Assembly (NCBI RefSeq): GCF_002272895.1
Contig: NZ_MLAQ01000002.1
Location: 218,352-282,351 of the forward strand
Direction of reading: 5' to 3'
Source of the DNA: Helicobacter sp. 12S02232-10
GTDB taxonomy: Bacteria; Campylobacterota; Campylobacteria; Campylobacterales; Helicobacteraceae
Length of the DNA stretch: 64,000 bases
A model generated the notes under the pieces. That model did not search any database. It was given only the letters and a program-made list of their open reading frames with translations, and was not told where the DNA came from. Position 1 is the first letter of the stretch. The number at the start of each line of letters is the position of its first letter. This document shows positions 42,765 through 51,544 of this stretch, piece after piece. The position numbers and the translations under genes were made by a program.

Positions 42765-43030
42765 GGGTGTGGGCAAAGGAGCAGGCATATCTTTCTAAAG
42801 ATAAAAACTCTGTTCCTTTAGCTCACGAGTTAGAAGACTTGGAAGAAATACTCATCGCTTCTTGTTTTGTGCTTTCTCAAAAGATGAATGGAGGAGGGAT
42901 GAGTCTATGGAGTGAGATTGATTATTTGATTGTAAAGGACTTTTCTAAGAAATATGATTTAGATTCAATAGAAGTCTATGGAGTCTTAAAAGAAATGAAT
43001 GCAGAGATGGAAAGGATTAGAGGTGAATAA
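42423..43030 (+). CDS. tail assembly chaperone, -1 frameshift (G-GT-like) product
   Basis: After slipping at 42755-42761 the reading continues CTA AGG GTG TGG GCA..., i.e. L-R-V-W-A-K-E-Q and on to RIRGE at 43030, giving about 202 residues. The downstream ORF otherwise only has GTG 42767 without a good ribosome site. This matches the conserved frameshift of siphophage and Mu-like tail chaperones. Confidence 0.7.
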
Positions 43031-43048
43031 GGAATTAAGCTTTTTTAC

Positions 43049-43285
43049 TCAATTCAAAATTATAAATGCCGTTGCCTGCATCCGTGATTTTTTGATTTCA
43101 TAGCCTTCTTGGAGATAAGCCTTTGCCTCTTCATTTTGAAGGAATTTGTTTTTGGCGTCTTCCATAGCTTGCTTGGCTTGTTTTTTTTCTTGCTTAGGGA
43201 GTTTAATAAAAAAATAATAAAAAATATAAATCATCACCAAGAAAGAAAAGAAGCCAAAGATACCGCTTGGGGGAGCATAAATCAT
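43049..43285 (-). CDS. small membrane protein on the opposite strand (candidate moron)
   Basis: 78 residues from ATG 43285, with AAAGG just upstream: MIYAPPSGIFGFFSFLVMIY, a membrane segment to about residue 28, then a charged helical tail (LPKQEKKQAKQAMEDAKNKF). TATAAT (43318-43313) with TTCGAC 17 bp before it forms a good promoter, whose -10 overlaps the tape-measure start codon. A lone minus-strand gene in a plus-strand late operon is typical of lysogenic conversion genes. Confidence 0.6.
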   Translation of the reverse strand: MIYAPPSGIFGFFSFLVMIYIFYYFFIKLPKQEKKQAKQAMEDAKNKFLQNEEAKAYLQEGYEIKKSRMQATAFIILN

Positions 43286-43317
43286 TTGCAACCTTTAATA
43301 ATTGATAAGGTCATTAT

Positions 43318-46300
43318 ATGACAAAGAATGTAAATGTCGAATTAAAATTTGACGCTCAAGTTGGGAAGCTCAAAAAAGCCAATGAATTATTGGAAGAAAC
43401 ACAAGGAACAACCAGTAAAGCTTCCAGAGGCTTTAATACCCTCAAAGATAAGATTGACGGGTTTGCTCATTCTTTGCAAGCTTCTTCTATCGCCTTATCG
43501 GGATTGAAGACTGCTTATAATTTTCTTTCAGCCCCCATCAAAGAATCCATCCATCTCAATTCTGTCCTTGAACAACAAAAGCTCTCTTTAGCTTCTTTGG
43601 TGACTCTCAACCATCAAAATGTTGATTCCTTAGGCAATGCCATCAATGCTACAGACAAATGGTCTCTCTCAATGCAAAAGGCAAATGCCATCATCCTTGA
43701 TATGACAAGAATCCATCAAAGCTCTATCTATGCCGTAGCAGACCTCACTGCAATGTTTAAAAGCTTTTATTCGACTGCTTCTGCTTTTATGAGTTTAGAA
43801 CAAGCCCAGAATGTTTTTAAAGGCATTGTCTATGCAGCACAAACTTCAGGGGCAAGCGTGGATTCTTTAAAGAATACGCTCGACTCTTTGGGGAGTGGGG
43901 TGGCTCAAACTGTAACCGACTTTGGCAGATTTGTTGCAGCGCAAGGCTTAACCACTGAAGCGATGAGCAAGGCTAAAAAAGAGGGGAATCTTTATCAATT
44001 AATGCTAGAGAAACTCGGAGTTTTTTCTGAGCTTGCATCTAAATCTGCCACCACTTATGAAGCAGCGCTTTCTTCTTTGCACACTTCCATTGATACGCTT
44101 AAACAGAAGGCATTGGAGCCTTATTTTAAGAATTTGACTGCTGCTATCAAAGAGGCGGGGGATTTTATCAACGAGCACACCGATGAAATCTTAGAATATA
44201 TTGATGTAACAATCGAGGCGGGCAAACACATCGCTCTTTTTGCAGGAGCTTTTATCTTAGCCAAGCCCGCCATCGCAGGAGTGAATGTTGCCATCAGTCT
44301 CACTAGAGCTTCTATTGCGATGTTCAGTTCGGGAGTTACAGCAGCGACCATTGCGACTAAAACTTTTGATTTCTCTTTGAAAGCCTTAAAACTGACTTTA
44401 AAGAGTTTCGTTGTGCCTGCGATTCTATTTACAATTGCAGAGGTCTTTTTAGCTTGGAAAAGCGATACGGAAGACACCCTTAAAAATCTCAAAAAGATTA
44501 GCGACAAAACCCTTGATTCAAGATTAAAAGAAGCCAAAGAGAACTATTTGGAACAAAAAAGAAAATACGAAGAAAAGGACTATACTTTCTCAGAGCGTTT
44601 CTTCACCGCAGGGGAAAATCCTCTAATCACCGCTCAAAAAGAATACCAAAGGCTTTTAAGTGAAAAAAGACGCAGAGATAGAGAATTTACAGAGGGAGAA
44701 AAAGCCAAAGGTGATCTCATTGCCAATCCCCACCAGCCCAAACTAGATTCCAGCGCGATTTCTAATCTCAACAGAGCCTATCTAGAGCTTGCTCAAGTGG
44801 GAATGAGTGAATACGACAAGGAGGTTCTCTCCATTGCTCTTAAAACCCAATCTTGGATTGATGCAGGCGTGAGGGTTAATGACGCCTTGGACGCTCAAAG
44901 CTCTCTTTTAGCAGAGCTTGATTCCAAATATCAAACCGCCAATCTCCAAAAATATTTCAAAGCCGAGTTTGAAATCCAAGAAAAGACTCTCTCTTTGATG
45001 AAAGAAGGCACTACTCAAAACATTGCCCTAGAAAACCTAAGGTTCGAACAAACCATTCAAAACTTGAATTTAGAACTCGAAGAGAGACTTAAAAATGGTG
45101 ATCTTAGCCTAGAGCAAGCTAATTGCCTCTATGATACTGAAACAAAGCTGCACCAAAAAAGAATCGCTGATATCAAAGAACAAGCCATCAAAGAGAACGC
45201 TTTTTATGCAGAATTCAATAATAACCTCAATACCGCTTTAAATGAACAATTCTTTAACGCCTTAAGCGGGAAATTCACAAACTTACAGAATTGGGTCAGC
45301 GATATGAGTAGCTCCCTCTCCACTGCTCTCACCCAAGCCTTCAGCAGAAGTTTGACGCAAGCAGTCTTAAACTCTGCTGTGGGAGAAGCGTTTAAAAGGA
45401 CGATTGCAGGGAGTTTTGATAAGATTTTTGGCGATGGGAGTTTGTTTGAAAGCTATGGGGAGGACTTTGGAGAGAGTGCGGGGGCAAAAATAGGCGGCGC
45501 TTTAGCAGGAGCAGCTGCAGGCATTGCAGCCAGCGGGATTTTTGCTTCAATTTTTGGAGACAGCTCCAATGCTCAAGCCAAAAAAGATATGCAGACAGGC
45601 GGGATGATTGGGGCAATTGGGGGAGCAGCATTAGGCTCTTTTGTTCCTGTATTGGGGCCTGTACTAGGAGGAATTATCGGAGGGGTTGGCGGGAGCATAT
45701 TAGCGGGCTTTAAGACCTACACCGAAAAAACTTCCAAGCAAAGCGTGCAATTATGGAGCGATGCGACCAAAGATGCTGTCAAAGCAAGTAATCGCACCGA
45801 TTGGACAGAAACGAAAAAGAATGGCTTTGGGATGGAGCTTGGAAACAAAGAGTGGGTGGAATACAGCCAAGCTAACACGCAGGCTTTAAGGGCGCTACAA
45901 GAGAACTTAAGATCGTTTAATTATTTGCTTCAAGACATCACGGGAACCACACAAGAAATTAAGGCAAATGCCGGAAAATATAAAGATTTTACAGAAATTA
46001 CTAACGAAGGTGTAAAAAATTTTATTGAAAAATTTATGGGGCTTTCAGTTGCTTGGAAAATTAAAGGCAATAGTAATGATGAGTTTGCCACCAAAGATCA
46101 AGCCTTTGATTGGTTTTATAATTATGCCATCAATCACGGCTACTCTTCAAAAGATAGAGATTGGCTTTATGGTCAAGCTTTTGGTAGAGATTCAATTTAT
46201 GGAAATAACGATTATTTAAAAGTTGAATCCATTTTTAAAAATTGGAGCGACTACGCAGCTTCAGTTTCTAAAGACACTGCAGAGGCAATGAAAGAAGTAC

Positions 46301-46791
46301 TAGGAAATTACGTCAGCGGGGGAGAGAAGTTTCAAAGTTGGCTCTTTAGTTTTAAAGGCGATGACACGGCAACACTCGCTTATCAAAAGCAACTCGCTGA
46401 TCAAAATATTCAAAGACTCCAAGAAAGTCTGGGGGTTAATGGCATCACCATTGACAACTATCTTTCTTGGCGTGAAAAGGCGATCAAGAACAGCTTTGAC
46501 CCCAACACGATCAATACTATTAACAGCTTGGGTGAAGCGTTAAGAAATGGGGCGGAAGCTTCTAAAAAATATGAAGAAGCCTTAAAGAATGAAAATAAGA
46601 CTAAGTTAAAAATGATCGACCCCTACCTCAAAAAAACAAAGAGCCTGCAAGATCTGAGCGAAGATAAGAACGATGCAAATGAAAGATTAAATTTAGAGAG
46701 TCTTAAAACTCTGAAAAGTTTGCTATCTACAATGCAAGAAGTCGCCAACGCTCTTTCAACTCCTTTAAAAACTGCAGGAGCCCTTAAATGA
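43318..46791 (+). CDS. tail tape measure protein
   Basis: 1157 residues, the longest gene in the prophage. Coiled-coil N terminus (VGKLKKANELLEETQGTTSK), hydrophobic stretches near 300-380, and a glycine-zipper region near 720-800 (GGALAGAAAGIAASGIFASI, GGIIGGVGGSILAG) that may insert in membranes on DNA entry. Its length sets tail length; this would suggest a tail of roughly 150-170 nm by the usual 1.5 angstrom per residue. Confidence 0.88.
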   Translation: MTKNVNVELKFDAQVGKLKKANELLEETQGTTSKASRGFNTLKDKIDGFAHSLQASSIALSGLKTAYNFLSAPIKESIHLNSVLEQQKLSLASLVTLNHQNVDSLGNAINATDKWSLSMQKANAIILDMTRIHQSSIYAVADLTAMFKSFYSTASAFMSLEQAQNVFKGIVYAAQTSGASVDSLKNTLDSLGSGVAQTVTDFGRFVAAQGLTTEAMSKAKKEGNLYQLMLEKLGVFSELASKSATTYEAALSSLHTSIDTLKQKALEPYFKNLTAAIKEAGDFINEHTDEILEYIDVTIEAGKHIALFAGAFILAKPAIAGVNVAISLTRASIAMFSSGVTAATIATKTFDFSLKALKLTLKSFVVPAILFTIAEVFLAWKSDTEDTLKNLKKISDKTLDSRLKEAKENYLEQKRKYEEKDYTFSERFFTAGENPLITAQKEYQRLLSEKRRRDREFTEGEKAKGDLIANPHQPKLDSSAISNLNRAYLELAQVGMSEYDKEVLSIALKTQSWIDAGVRVNDALDAQSSLLAELDSKYQTANLQKYFKAEFEIQEKTLSLMKEGTTQNIALENLRFEQTIQNLNLELEERLKNGDLSLEQANCLYDTETKLHQKRIADIKEQAIKENAFYAEFNNNLNTALNEQFFNALSGKFTNLQNWVSDMSSSLSTALTQAFSRSLTQAVLNSAVGEAFKRTIAGSFDKIFGDGSLFESYGEDFGESAGAKIGGALAGAAAGIAASGIFASIFGDSSNAQAKKDMQTGGMIGAIGGAALGSFVPVLGPVLGGIIGGVGGSILAGFKTYTEKTSKQSVQLWSDATKDAVKASNRTDWTETKKNGFGMELGNKEWVEYSQANTQALRALQENLRSFNYLLQDITGTTQEIKANAGKYKDFTEITNEGVKNFIEKFMGLSVAWKIKGNSNDEFATKDQAFDWFYNYAINHGYSSKDRDWLYGQAFGRDSIYGNNDYLKVESIFKNWSDYAASVSKDTAEAMKEVLGNYVSGGEKFQSWLFSFKGDDTATLAYQKQLADQNIQRLQESLGVNGITIDNYLSWREKAIKNSFDPNTINTINSLGEALRNGAEASKKYEEALKNENKTKLKMIDPYLKKTKSLQDLSEDKNDANERLNLESLKTLKSLLSTMQEVANALSTPLKTAGALK

Positions 46792-47660
46792 AAATCATCA
46801 AACGATCTGACATTGTCATTATCTCTTCAAATTTGACCGATGACACCCCCACCTACAATAAAGATAACACTTATAAAAAAGACGATGTCATTCAAAACAA
46901 TCACGTGCGCTATAAAAGCCTTTTGGATAATAATCAAGAAAGTCTGGACAAAGAAGCTTATTGGGAAAATCTCGGAGCAACCAACGATTACGCCGCTTTC
47001 GACTTCTTTTTAAACACCCAAAGCCAAAAAGAAGAAAAAATTGAGATTGTTTTGAGTGCTAAGGAAAACAATGCTCTGTATTTAGCCAATCTTTGGGGAG
47101 AACGCATCAAGGTTGAAGTCATTGAAATTAAGAGCGCAAGAGTCTTAGAAGATAAAGAATGGCTGCTGTTTGGGGAGGAAATCACAGATTGGAGAGAGTA
47201 TTTCTTTGGGGATTGGCAGGAAAGAAGAAGAAAGGATGTCTATTTTGAAAGAAGCACGCTAGGAAGAGATGCGGCTTATAGAATCACCCTTTTTGCTTCG
47301 AACGACACTGCCAAAATCGGGCATATCGTGTGCAGTAAAGCCAGAGAGCTTGGGATCAGTCTTTATAAAAATTCCTTGTCTGCTATTGATTTTTCAAAGA
47401 TTGAAACCGATGAGCAGGGCAATACGAGTCTGACTAAGGGTAATTATAAGAAAACTAATTCTTTTGATGTTGCAATTCCTAATAACCAGCTTGATTTTTG
47501 TGTGAATGCCTTTATTGAACTTAGGGGCGAACCCTGTGTGTTTGTGATTACGCAGGCTTATAAAAGTCTTATCAATTATGCCATCTTGAAAAAATGGGAG
47601 GTCTTGTTAGAAAAGAGAAATATGGCGATCGCCTCACTAGAACTGGAGGGGCTTGTATGA
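46788..47660 (+). CDS. distal tail/tail-tip protein with N-terminal carbohydrate-binding-like module
   Basis: 290 residues. Residues 20-65 (TPTYNKDNTYKKDDVIQNNH, then ESLDKEAYWENLG) look like a small chitin/carbohydrate-binding fold common in phage tails. The remainder (LANLWGERIKVEVIEIKSAR, DWQERRRKDVYFERSTLGRD) resembles phage tail-tip proteins of the DUF2163-like kind. ATGA overlap with the tape measure. Confidence 0.55.
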   Translation: MKIIKRSDIVIISSNLTDDTPTYNKDNTYKKDDVIQNNHVRYKSLLDNNQESLDKEAYWENLGATNDYAAFDFFLNTQSQKEEKIEIVLSAKENNALYLANLWGERIKVEVIEIKSARVLEDKEWLLFGEEITDWREYFFGDWQERRRKDVYFERSTLGRDAAYRITLFASNDTAKIGHIVCSKARELGISLYKNSLSAIDFSKIETDEQGNTSLTKGNYKKTNSFDVAIPNNQLDFCVNAFIELRGEPCVFVITQAYKSLINYAILKKWEVLLEKRNMAIASLELEGLV

Positions 47661-47749
47661 GTTTTGAAACGCTTTTTAAAGAGTATTTAAACAGAGTTTT
47701 AAAACAAAAATCAAATTTTAATCAAAGGAGAAAAAATGATAGAAATTAA
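47657..47749 (+). CDS. possible 30-residue peptide overlapping the tail-fibre start
   Basis: ATG 47657 overlaps the preceding stop (ATGA), giving MSFETLFKEYLNRVLKQKSN then FNQRRKNDRN. It ends 14 bases into the next gene. Coupling is suggestive, but it may be only a spacer. Confidence 0.3.
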   Translation: MSFETLFKEYLNRVLKQKSNFNQRRKNDRN

Positions 47750-48902
47750 AATCAGCCCGCTGCCCACCCCACCCAGCACAAAAGATGCTTTGAATTTTGC
47801 TGAGCGTGCGGACAATTTTGTAGAAGCTCTGCCTCAATTTCAAGAAGAGCTCAATAAGTTTGCAGAGGAGGGCAATGCCTTAAAAGATGAACTCAATGCA
47901 GCAACCCAAAGCTTGATTGCAAACTTAAACGACACGAAAGACGCAGGCGTTCAAGAGTTACAGGCTAAGACTCAAAGCTCAAAAACAGAAATAGAGACTA
48001 AGCTTTCAGATGTCATTGACACCATTGAAAAAAAAGTAAGCGAGACTCGACTTGATGAGCTTTTGAATGCCTACGATGAAGCCAAAAATAGTTCCATCAC
48101 AGCCATCAAATCCCAACAAGAAAAATCTGAAGAGAGTTTGGAAGCTTTCAAACAAGAAAGCTTAGAGAGTTTTCAAACCTCAAAAGAGGCGGTTATCGGT
48201 GAAATTTTAGCTCAACAAAAAAACCCTCAAGATCTAGAATGGAAACTCCTGACAGCGATTGCATCATTCTTGAGAGAGCAAATCAAGAGCCTTAAAGATG
48301 ATTTTGAAGAGCGTCAAAGGATTGGCAGAAAAGATTATTTCTTTAGAAATGTTTTGCCTGAAAATTATGTTCCGATGGGCATAAAGCTCAAAGCCCAAGA
48401 TTATCCGCTGTTGTGGTATTACACGATCGGGACTGCAGGAAATGATAGAAGAAACTATTTTGAAATCCCCAAGTCCAATCAATACTCCAAGGGTACCGAT
48501 ATTACAAAAGAAATAGGGACTTTTGGAATGTGTGGGCTTCCGGAAATTGAAATAAATATCAATGCCCTTTTAGCAGGAGGGAGTGGGAACGCTTTTAAAA
48601 CCTCTTGGACAAACAACTATATCACAGGAAGCGGGGGAAGTTACCCCGACAACACTCTTGCATTTTCTGCATCCAAAGCTAGCGAGGTTTATGGTAGGAG
48701 CTCTGAAGTGGAGGTGAATCGGGTGCATTATCTTGAGGGCGTCTATGCAGGCAAAAAACAAAAGAGTGACCAAAATAAGTTTAGAGATTTTATAGAGCAA
48801 ATCAGAAAAAAAGACGAACAGAGGCTGGAGCTGCCCGAACAAGAACCTCCCTTGGAGGTAAAACCAGTGTATATAAGAGGGCTTCCGAGTGTTCAATATT
48901 AA
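47736..48902 (+). CDS. tail fibre-like protein
   Basis: 388 residues. The first 200 are a long coiled coil rich in Asn, Glu, Lys, Ser (NFAERADNFVEALPQFQEEL), then a globular collar-like part with NYVPMGIKLKAQDYPLLWYY and GNDRRNYFEIPK, as in phage tail-collar/fibre proteins. The C terminus (residues 255-388) is probably receptor-facing. Confidence 0.65.
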   Translation: MIEIKISPLPTPPSTKDALNFAERADNFVEALPQFQEELNKFAEEGNALKDELNAATQSLIANLNDTKDAGVQELQAKTQSSKTEIETKLSDVIDTIEKKVSETRLDELLNAYDEAKNSSITAIKSQQEKSEESLEAFKQESLESFQTSKEAVIGEILAQQKNPQDLEWKLLTAIASFLREQIKSLKDDFEERQRIGRKDYFFRNVLPENYVPMGIKLKAQDYPLLWYYTIGTAGNDRRNYFEIPKSNQYSKGTDITKEIGTFGMCGLPEIEININALLAGGSGNAFKTSWTNNYITGSGGSYPDNTLAFSASKASEVYGRSSEVEVNRVHYLEGVYAGKKQKSDQNKFRDFIEQIRKKDEQRLELPEQEPPLEVKPVYIRGLPSVQY

Positions 48903-48914
48903 AAAGGATAAAAA

Positions 48915-50384
48915 ATGACAGAAGATCAATACAGCGAACTAAAAAATAAGTTTGAAGAGCTGCTTTCACTTAAAGGCGCCAACATCACAGAAAATACCCA
49001 GATTCTGGGTGAATATACCAATATACTAAAGGGAGACCTCAAGGATTTAGTGAGGGATTTTGAAAGAGCTCACAGCCAAAAGAGTATTCGACTCTTAAAA
49101 AACGTGAATGCTTATCGTTCCATCCTTTATCAAGAGGTCTATAAGGACGCTATTGGAAAAATCTCCAGCTATGGGGATATCTTTATCAGCGGCGGGGATA
49201 TCAATCGCAGCGGTTCGGGCAGGGGGTTGATCCCTTCGGGATTTTCACGTCTTCCCATCCCGCTTGGGGTTGAGATAGAAGATGTGATCGGGGGACATGG
49301 GAGCTTTTATGCCAAAGAAAAAGATTCCAGCTCTATGTGGGTGTGGGGCAACAATTCTCAAGGCTGTCTTGGACTTGGGCACAATCTGGTTGTTCCTATC
49401 CCCAAAGAGGTGAGCTTCGGCTTTAAAATCAAAAAAATTGTGAGCAAAAGTTACTCAGCTTCTTTTCAGTTCGTCTTGGTACTTTTAGAAGACGGGAGTG
49501 TTTGGGGAGCGGGCAGAAACACCGAAGGGCAGCTTGGAATCGGCAACACCATCGATTCCAATCGTTTTGTTCAGATTTCTACTATCAGCAACATTGTGAA
49601 TATCTGGGCGGGTAGCAACTTTGTGAGCGGGGCTTTTGCGCTTGATAACACAGGCAAACTTTACGCTTGGGGGTGGAATGGGAACGGCTGTCTGGGATTG
49701 GGACACAACAGCACTCCCGTGCTCAAACCCACGCTTGTTTCAGGTCTTGAAGATGTAACCGAAGTCTATCACTACACAAAAGACGATTCAGGGTGGCGTG
49801 GCAATACCTTTGTGCAAAAAGGAAAAAAAGAGATTTATGGTTGTGGCTATAACGGACAGCGCCAACTCAACCAAGATGATCTTAACGACAGGAGTGCTTT
49901 CACTAAAGTCATCGGTTTGGGTGCGGAAATCGCCAAGTTCATCGGGGGAACCTGTTATAACACCTGCTTTATTGTTTCAACCGACGGCTATGTTGTGGCT
50001 TGGGGACACGGCAATTATGGCTTTGGGGATAATCGAAGCGGGAATAACCTAAAGAATGGGGATTCCCCAATCAGTATTAAGAATATTGAAACCCAACCCT
50101 ATAACTATCAAGCCTTTTTTGCGCAAGATTTTTATAACTTTTTTTATAGCTTTGGCTATAACAACAACGCCTTGGGCTTGGGTCATAATAATAATGTAAG
50201 AACTTTTGAAAGAATGCAAATCCCTCAAAATATAGAGGACTTTATGCTCGCATCCGTTTGGGAGAGCGAGCGAGCATTTATAGCCACTGATGGGAAGAGA
50301 CTCTATGCTTGTGGCACTGCCTATGATGGCAACATTAATTACACCACCAGTGTGGCTCAACCCCAACTAATCGCTCAGCTTTGA
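48915..50384 (+). CDS. RCC1-like beta-propeller tail protein
   Basis: 489 residues. After a helical N terminus (about 1-75) come repeats of the RCC1 type: MWVWGNNSQGCLGLGHN, VWGAGRNTEGQLGIGN, LYAWGWNGNGCLGLGHN, IYGCGYNGQRQLNQDD, VVAWGHGNYGFGDN, FYSFGYNNNALGLGHN, LYACGTAYDG, roughly seven blades. Its position after the tail fibre suggests a receptor-binding or host-range protein. RCC1 propellers in tail proteins are uncommon. Confidence 0.75.
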   Translation: MTEDQYSELKNKFEELLSLKGANITENTQILGEYTNILKGDLKDLVRDFERAHSQKSIRLLKNVNAYRSILYQEVYKDAIGKISSYGDIFISGGDINRSGSGRGLIPSGFSRLPIPLGVEIEDVIGGHGSFYAKEKDSSSMWVWGNNSQGCLGLGHNLVVPIPKEVSFGFKIKKIVSKSYSASFQFVLVLLEDGSVWGAGRNTEGQLGIGNTIDSNRFVQISTISNIVNIWAGSNFVSGAFALDNTGKLYAWGWNGNGCLGLGHNSTPVLKPTLVSGLEDVTEVYHYTKDDSGWRGNTFVQKGKKEIYGCGYNGQRQLNQDDLNDRSAFTKVIGLGAEIAKFIGGTCYNTCFIVSTDGYVVAWGHGNYGFGDNRSGNNLKNGDSPISIKNIETQPYNYQAFFAQDFYNFFYSFGYNNNALGLGHNNNVRTFERMQIPQNIEDFMLASVWESERAFIATDGKRLYACGTAYDGNINYTTSVAQPQLIAQL

Positions 50385-50416
50385 GTCAAAAAAAATTAAA
50401 AAATAAAGGAGTTTTT

Positions 50417-50977
50417 ATGAAAATCTATTGCTTGGAAAATGAAAAGATTACAGAAGTCAGCGGCGAATTCAAGGTGCTCACTCAAGACGCTGATTTTACC
50501 TATGTGGGCAGCGAGAATGAACTTCCTGAGCCTTTTAAAGAAGGAGAGTTGCCCCAATCATTTTTAGAAACTCAAGAAAGAGAGCTTACTGAACTTAAAA
50601 ACAAAAAGATTGAAGAGTTGAATAAAACTTGCGACGCTTCGATTTTAAATTTTACTTCAGATGCTTTGGGGTCTGAGCATATCTATGATGCCAAGCTTGA
50701 AGACCAGCTCAACCTCTTGGGGCTTGTGGCAGCAAACATAGACAGCTTTTTTCGCTGTGCTCCCATTGATAACCCACTGGATAAACAGAACCTTCCCCAC
50801 ACCAAAGAACAGCTCAAAGCTGTCTATAACGACGCTCTGAAAATGAAGAGCGAGGCAATTTTTAAGTGTGGGGTTCTTAAGGATAAGGTCAAAAAAGCTT
50901 CAGGTAAAGAGGAGGTTTCAAAGATTGTTTGGGGAATAGAGCTTACAGATAAAGAAACAAAAAAACAAACAAAATAG
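50417..50977 (+). CDS. tail fibre assembly/chaperone-like protein
   Basis: 186 residues from ATG 50417, chosen over the upstream TTG because AAAGGAG lies five bases before it. The N terminus (MKIYCLENEKITEVSGEFKV) is followed by ERELTELKNKKIEELNKTCD and a helical DUF4376-like region. Such proteins lie just after tail fibres in many phages. Confidence 0.55.
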   Translation: MKIYCLENEKITEVSGEFKVLTQDADFTYVGSENELPEPFKEGELPQSFLETQERELTELKNKKIEELNKTCDASILNFTSDALGSEHIYDAKLEDQLNLLGLVAANIDSFFRCAPIDNPLDKQNLPHTKEQLKAVYNDALKMKSEAIFKCGVLKDKVKKASGKEEVSKIVWGIELTDKETKKQTK

Positions 50978-51021
50978 GCAGTCCAAACAAAATCTCAAGC
51001 TGAGAACAAAGGAACTCAACA

Positions 51022-51417
51022 ATGACTACTCATATTACTGAAAATAACAATCTTCGCTCCTCTTTAAAGGCTGAAATTTATTGGAGGCACAAGGATGGGA
51101 TGATGGTCATTCTTTTAGAGCCGATTGAATACGCTGCCAAATCGGGAAAAAACATCGTTGTCCCCAAAGGATTCAGGAGTGATGGGGCAACCATTCCTAA
51201 GATTTTTTGGTGGCTGCTCTCCCCATTTGAGGATTACAGCAAGTGCTGCATTCTGCACGATTATTTGTGCGATAAATTCCATCAGGGAGAGCTTAAAAGG
51301 AGCTATTGCGACAAAATATTTTTAGAAGCGATGGAGTCTGCAGGGATCAAAAAAAGCACGAGAATCACGTTGTATTTAGCTGTTAGGCTGTATGCAAAAA
51401 TTAAAAGATATAAATAA
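51022..51417 (+). CDS. DUF1353-family phage protein
   Basis: 131 residues with VVPKGFRSDGATIPKIFWWL and YSKCCILHDYLCD, the conserved signature (SDGAS/T..P, LHDyL) of DUF1353, found in many phages near the end of tail modules and suggested to be a peptidase-like or lysis/assembly factor. Biochemical role is not established. Confidence 0.75.
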   Translation: MTTHITENNNLRSSLKAEIYWRHKDGMMVILLEPIEYAAKSGKNIVVPKGFRSDGATIPKIFWWLLSPFEDYSKCCILHDYLCDKFHQGELKRSYCDKIFLEAMESAGIKKSTRITLYLAVRLYAKIKRYK

Positions 51418-51499
51418 AAATAAAGATAAGAGTATCAATAAAGGCTCCAAGAGTGCTCACCTCCCCGTAAGCCACCTTAGAGAAAAGAATTTTAGTTTA

Positions 51500-51536
51500 T
51501 TTTGACAAAAAAGCTAAAAATATTATTTTTTATAAG
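51500..51536 (+). promoter_or_regulatory. candidate promoter for the right-end methylase with a half Mor-like site
   Basis: TTTTGACAAAA (51500-51510) is identical to one arm of the 37595-37617 dyad and includes TTGACA; TATAAG lies at 51531-51536, within 9 bases of the methylase start at 51545 and overlapping its ribosome site. TATTAT (51521-51526) is an alternative -10 for a longer leader. Confidence 0.4.
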
Positions 51537-51544
51537 GAGGGGAA

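Noticed and set aside
43109..43321. 70-residue plus-strand ORF opposite the small membrane gene
   Set aside because: No ribosome site, and it mirrors the minus-strand gene, which has a promoter, ribosome site and membrane segment.
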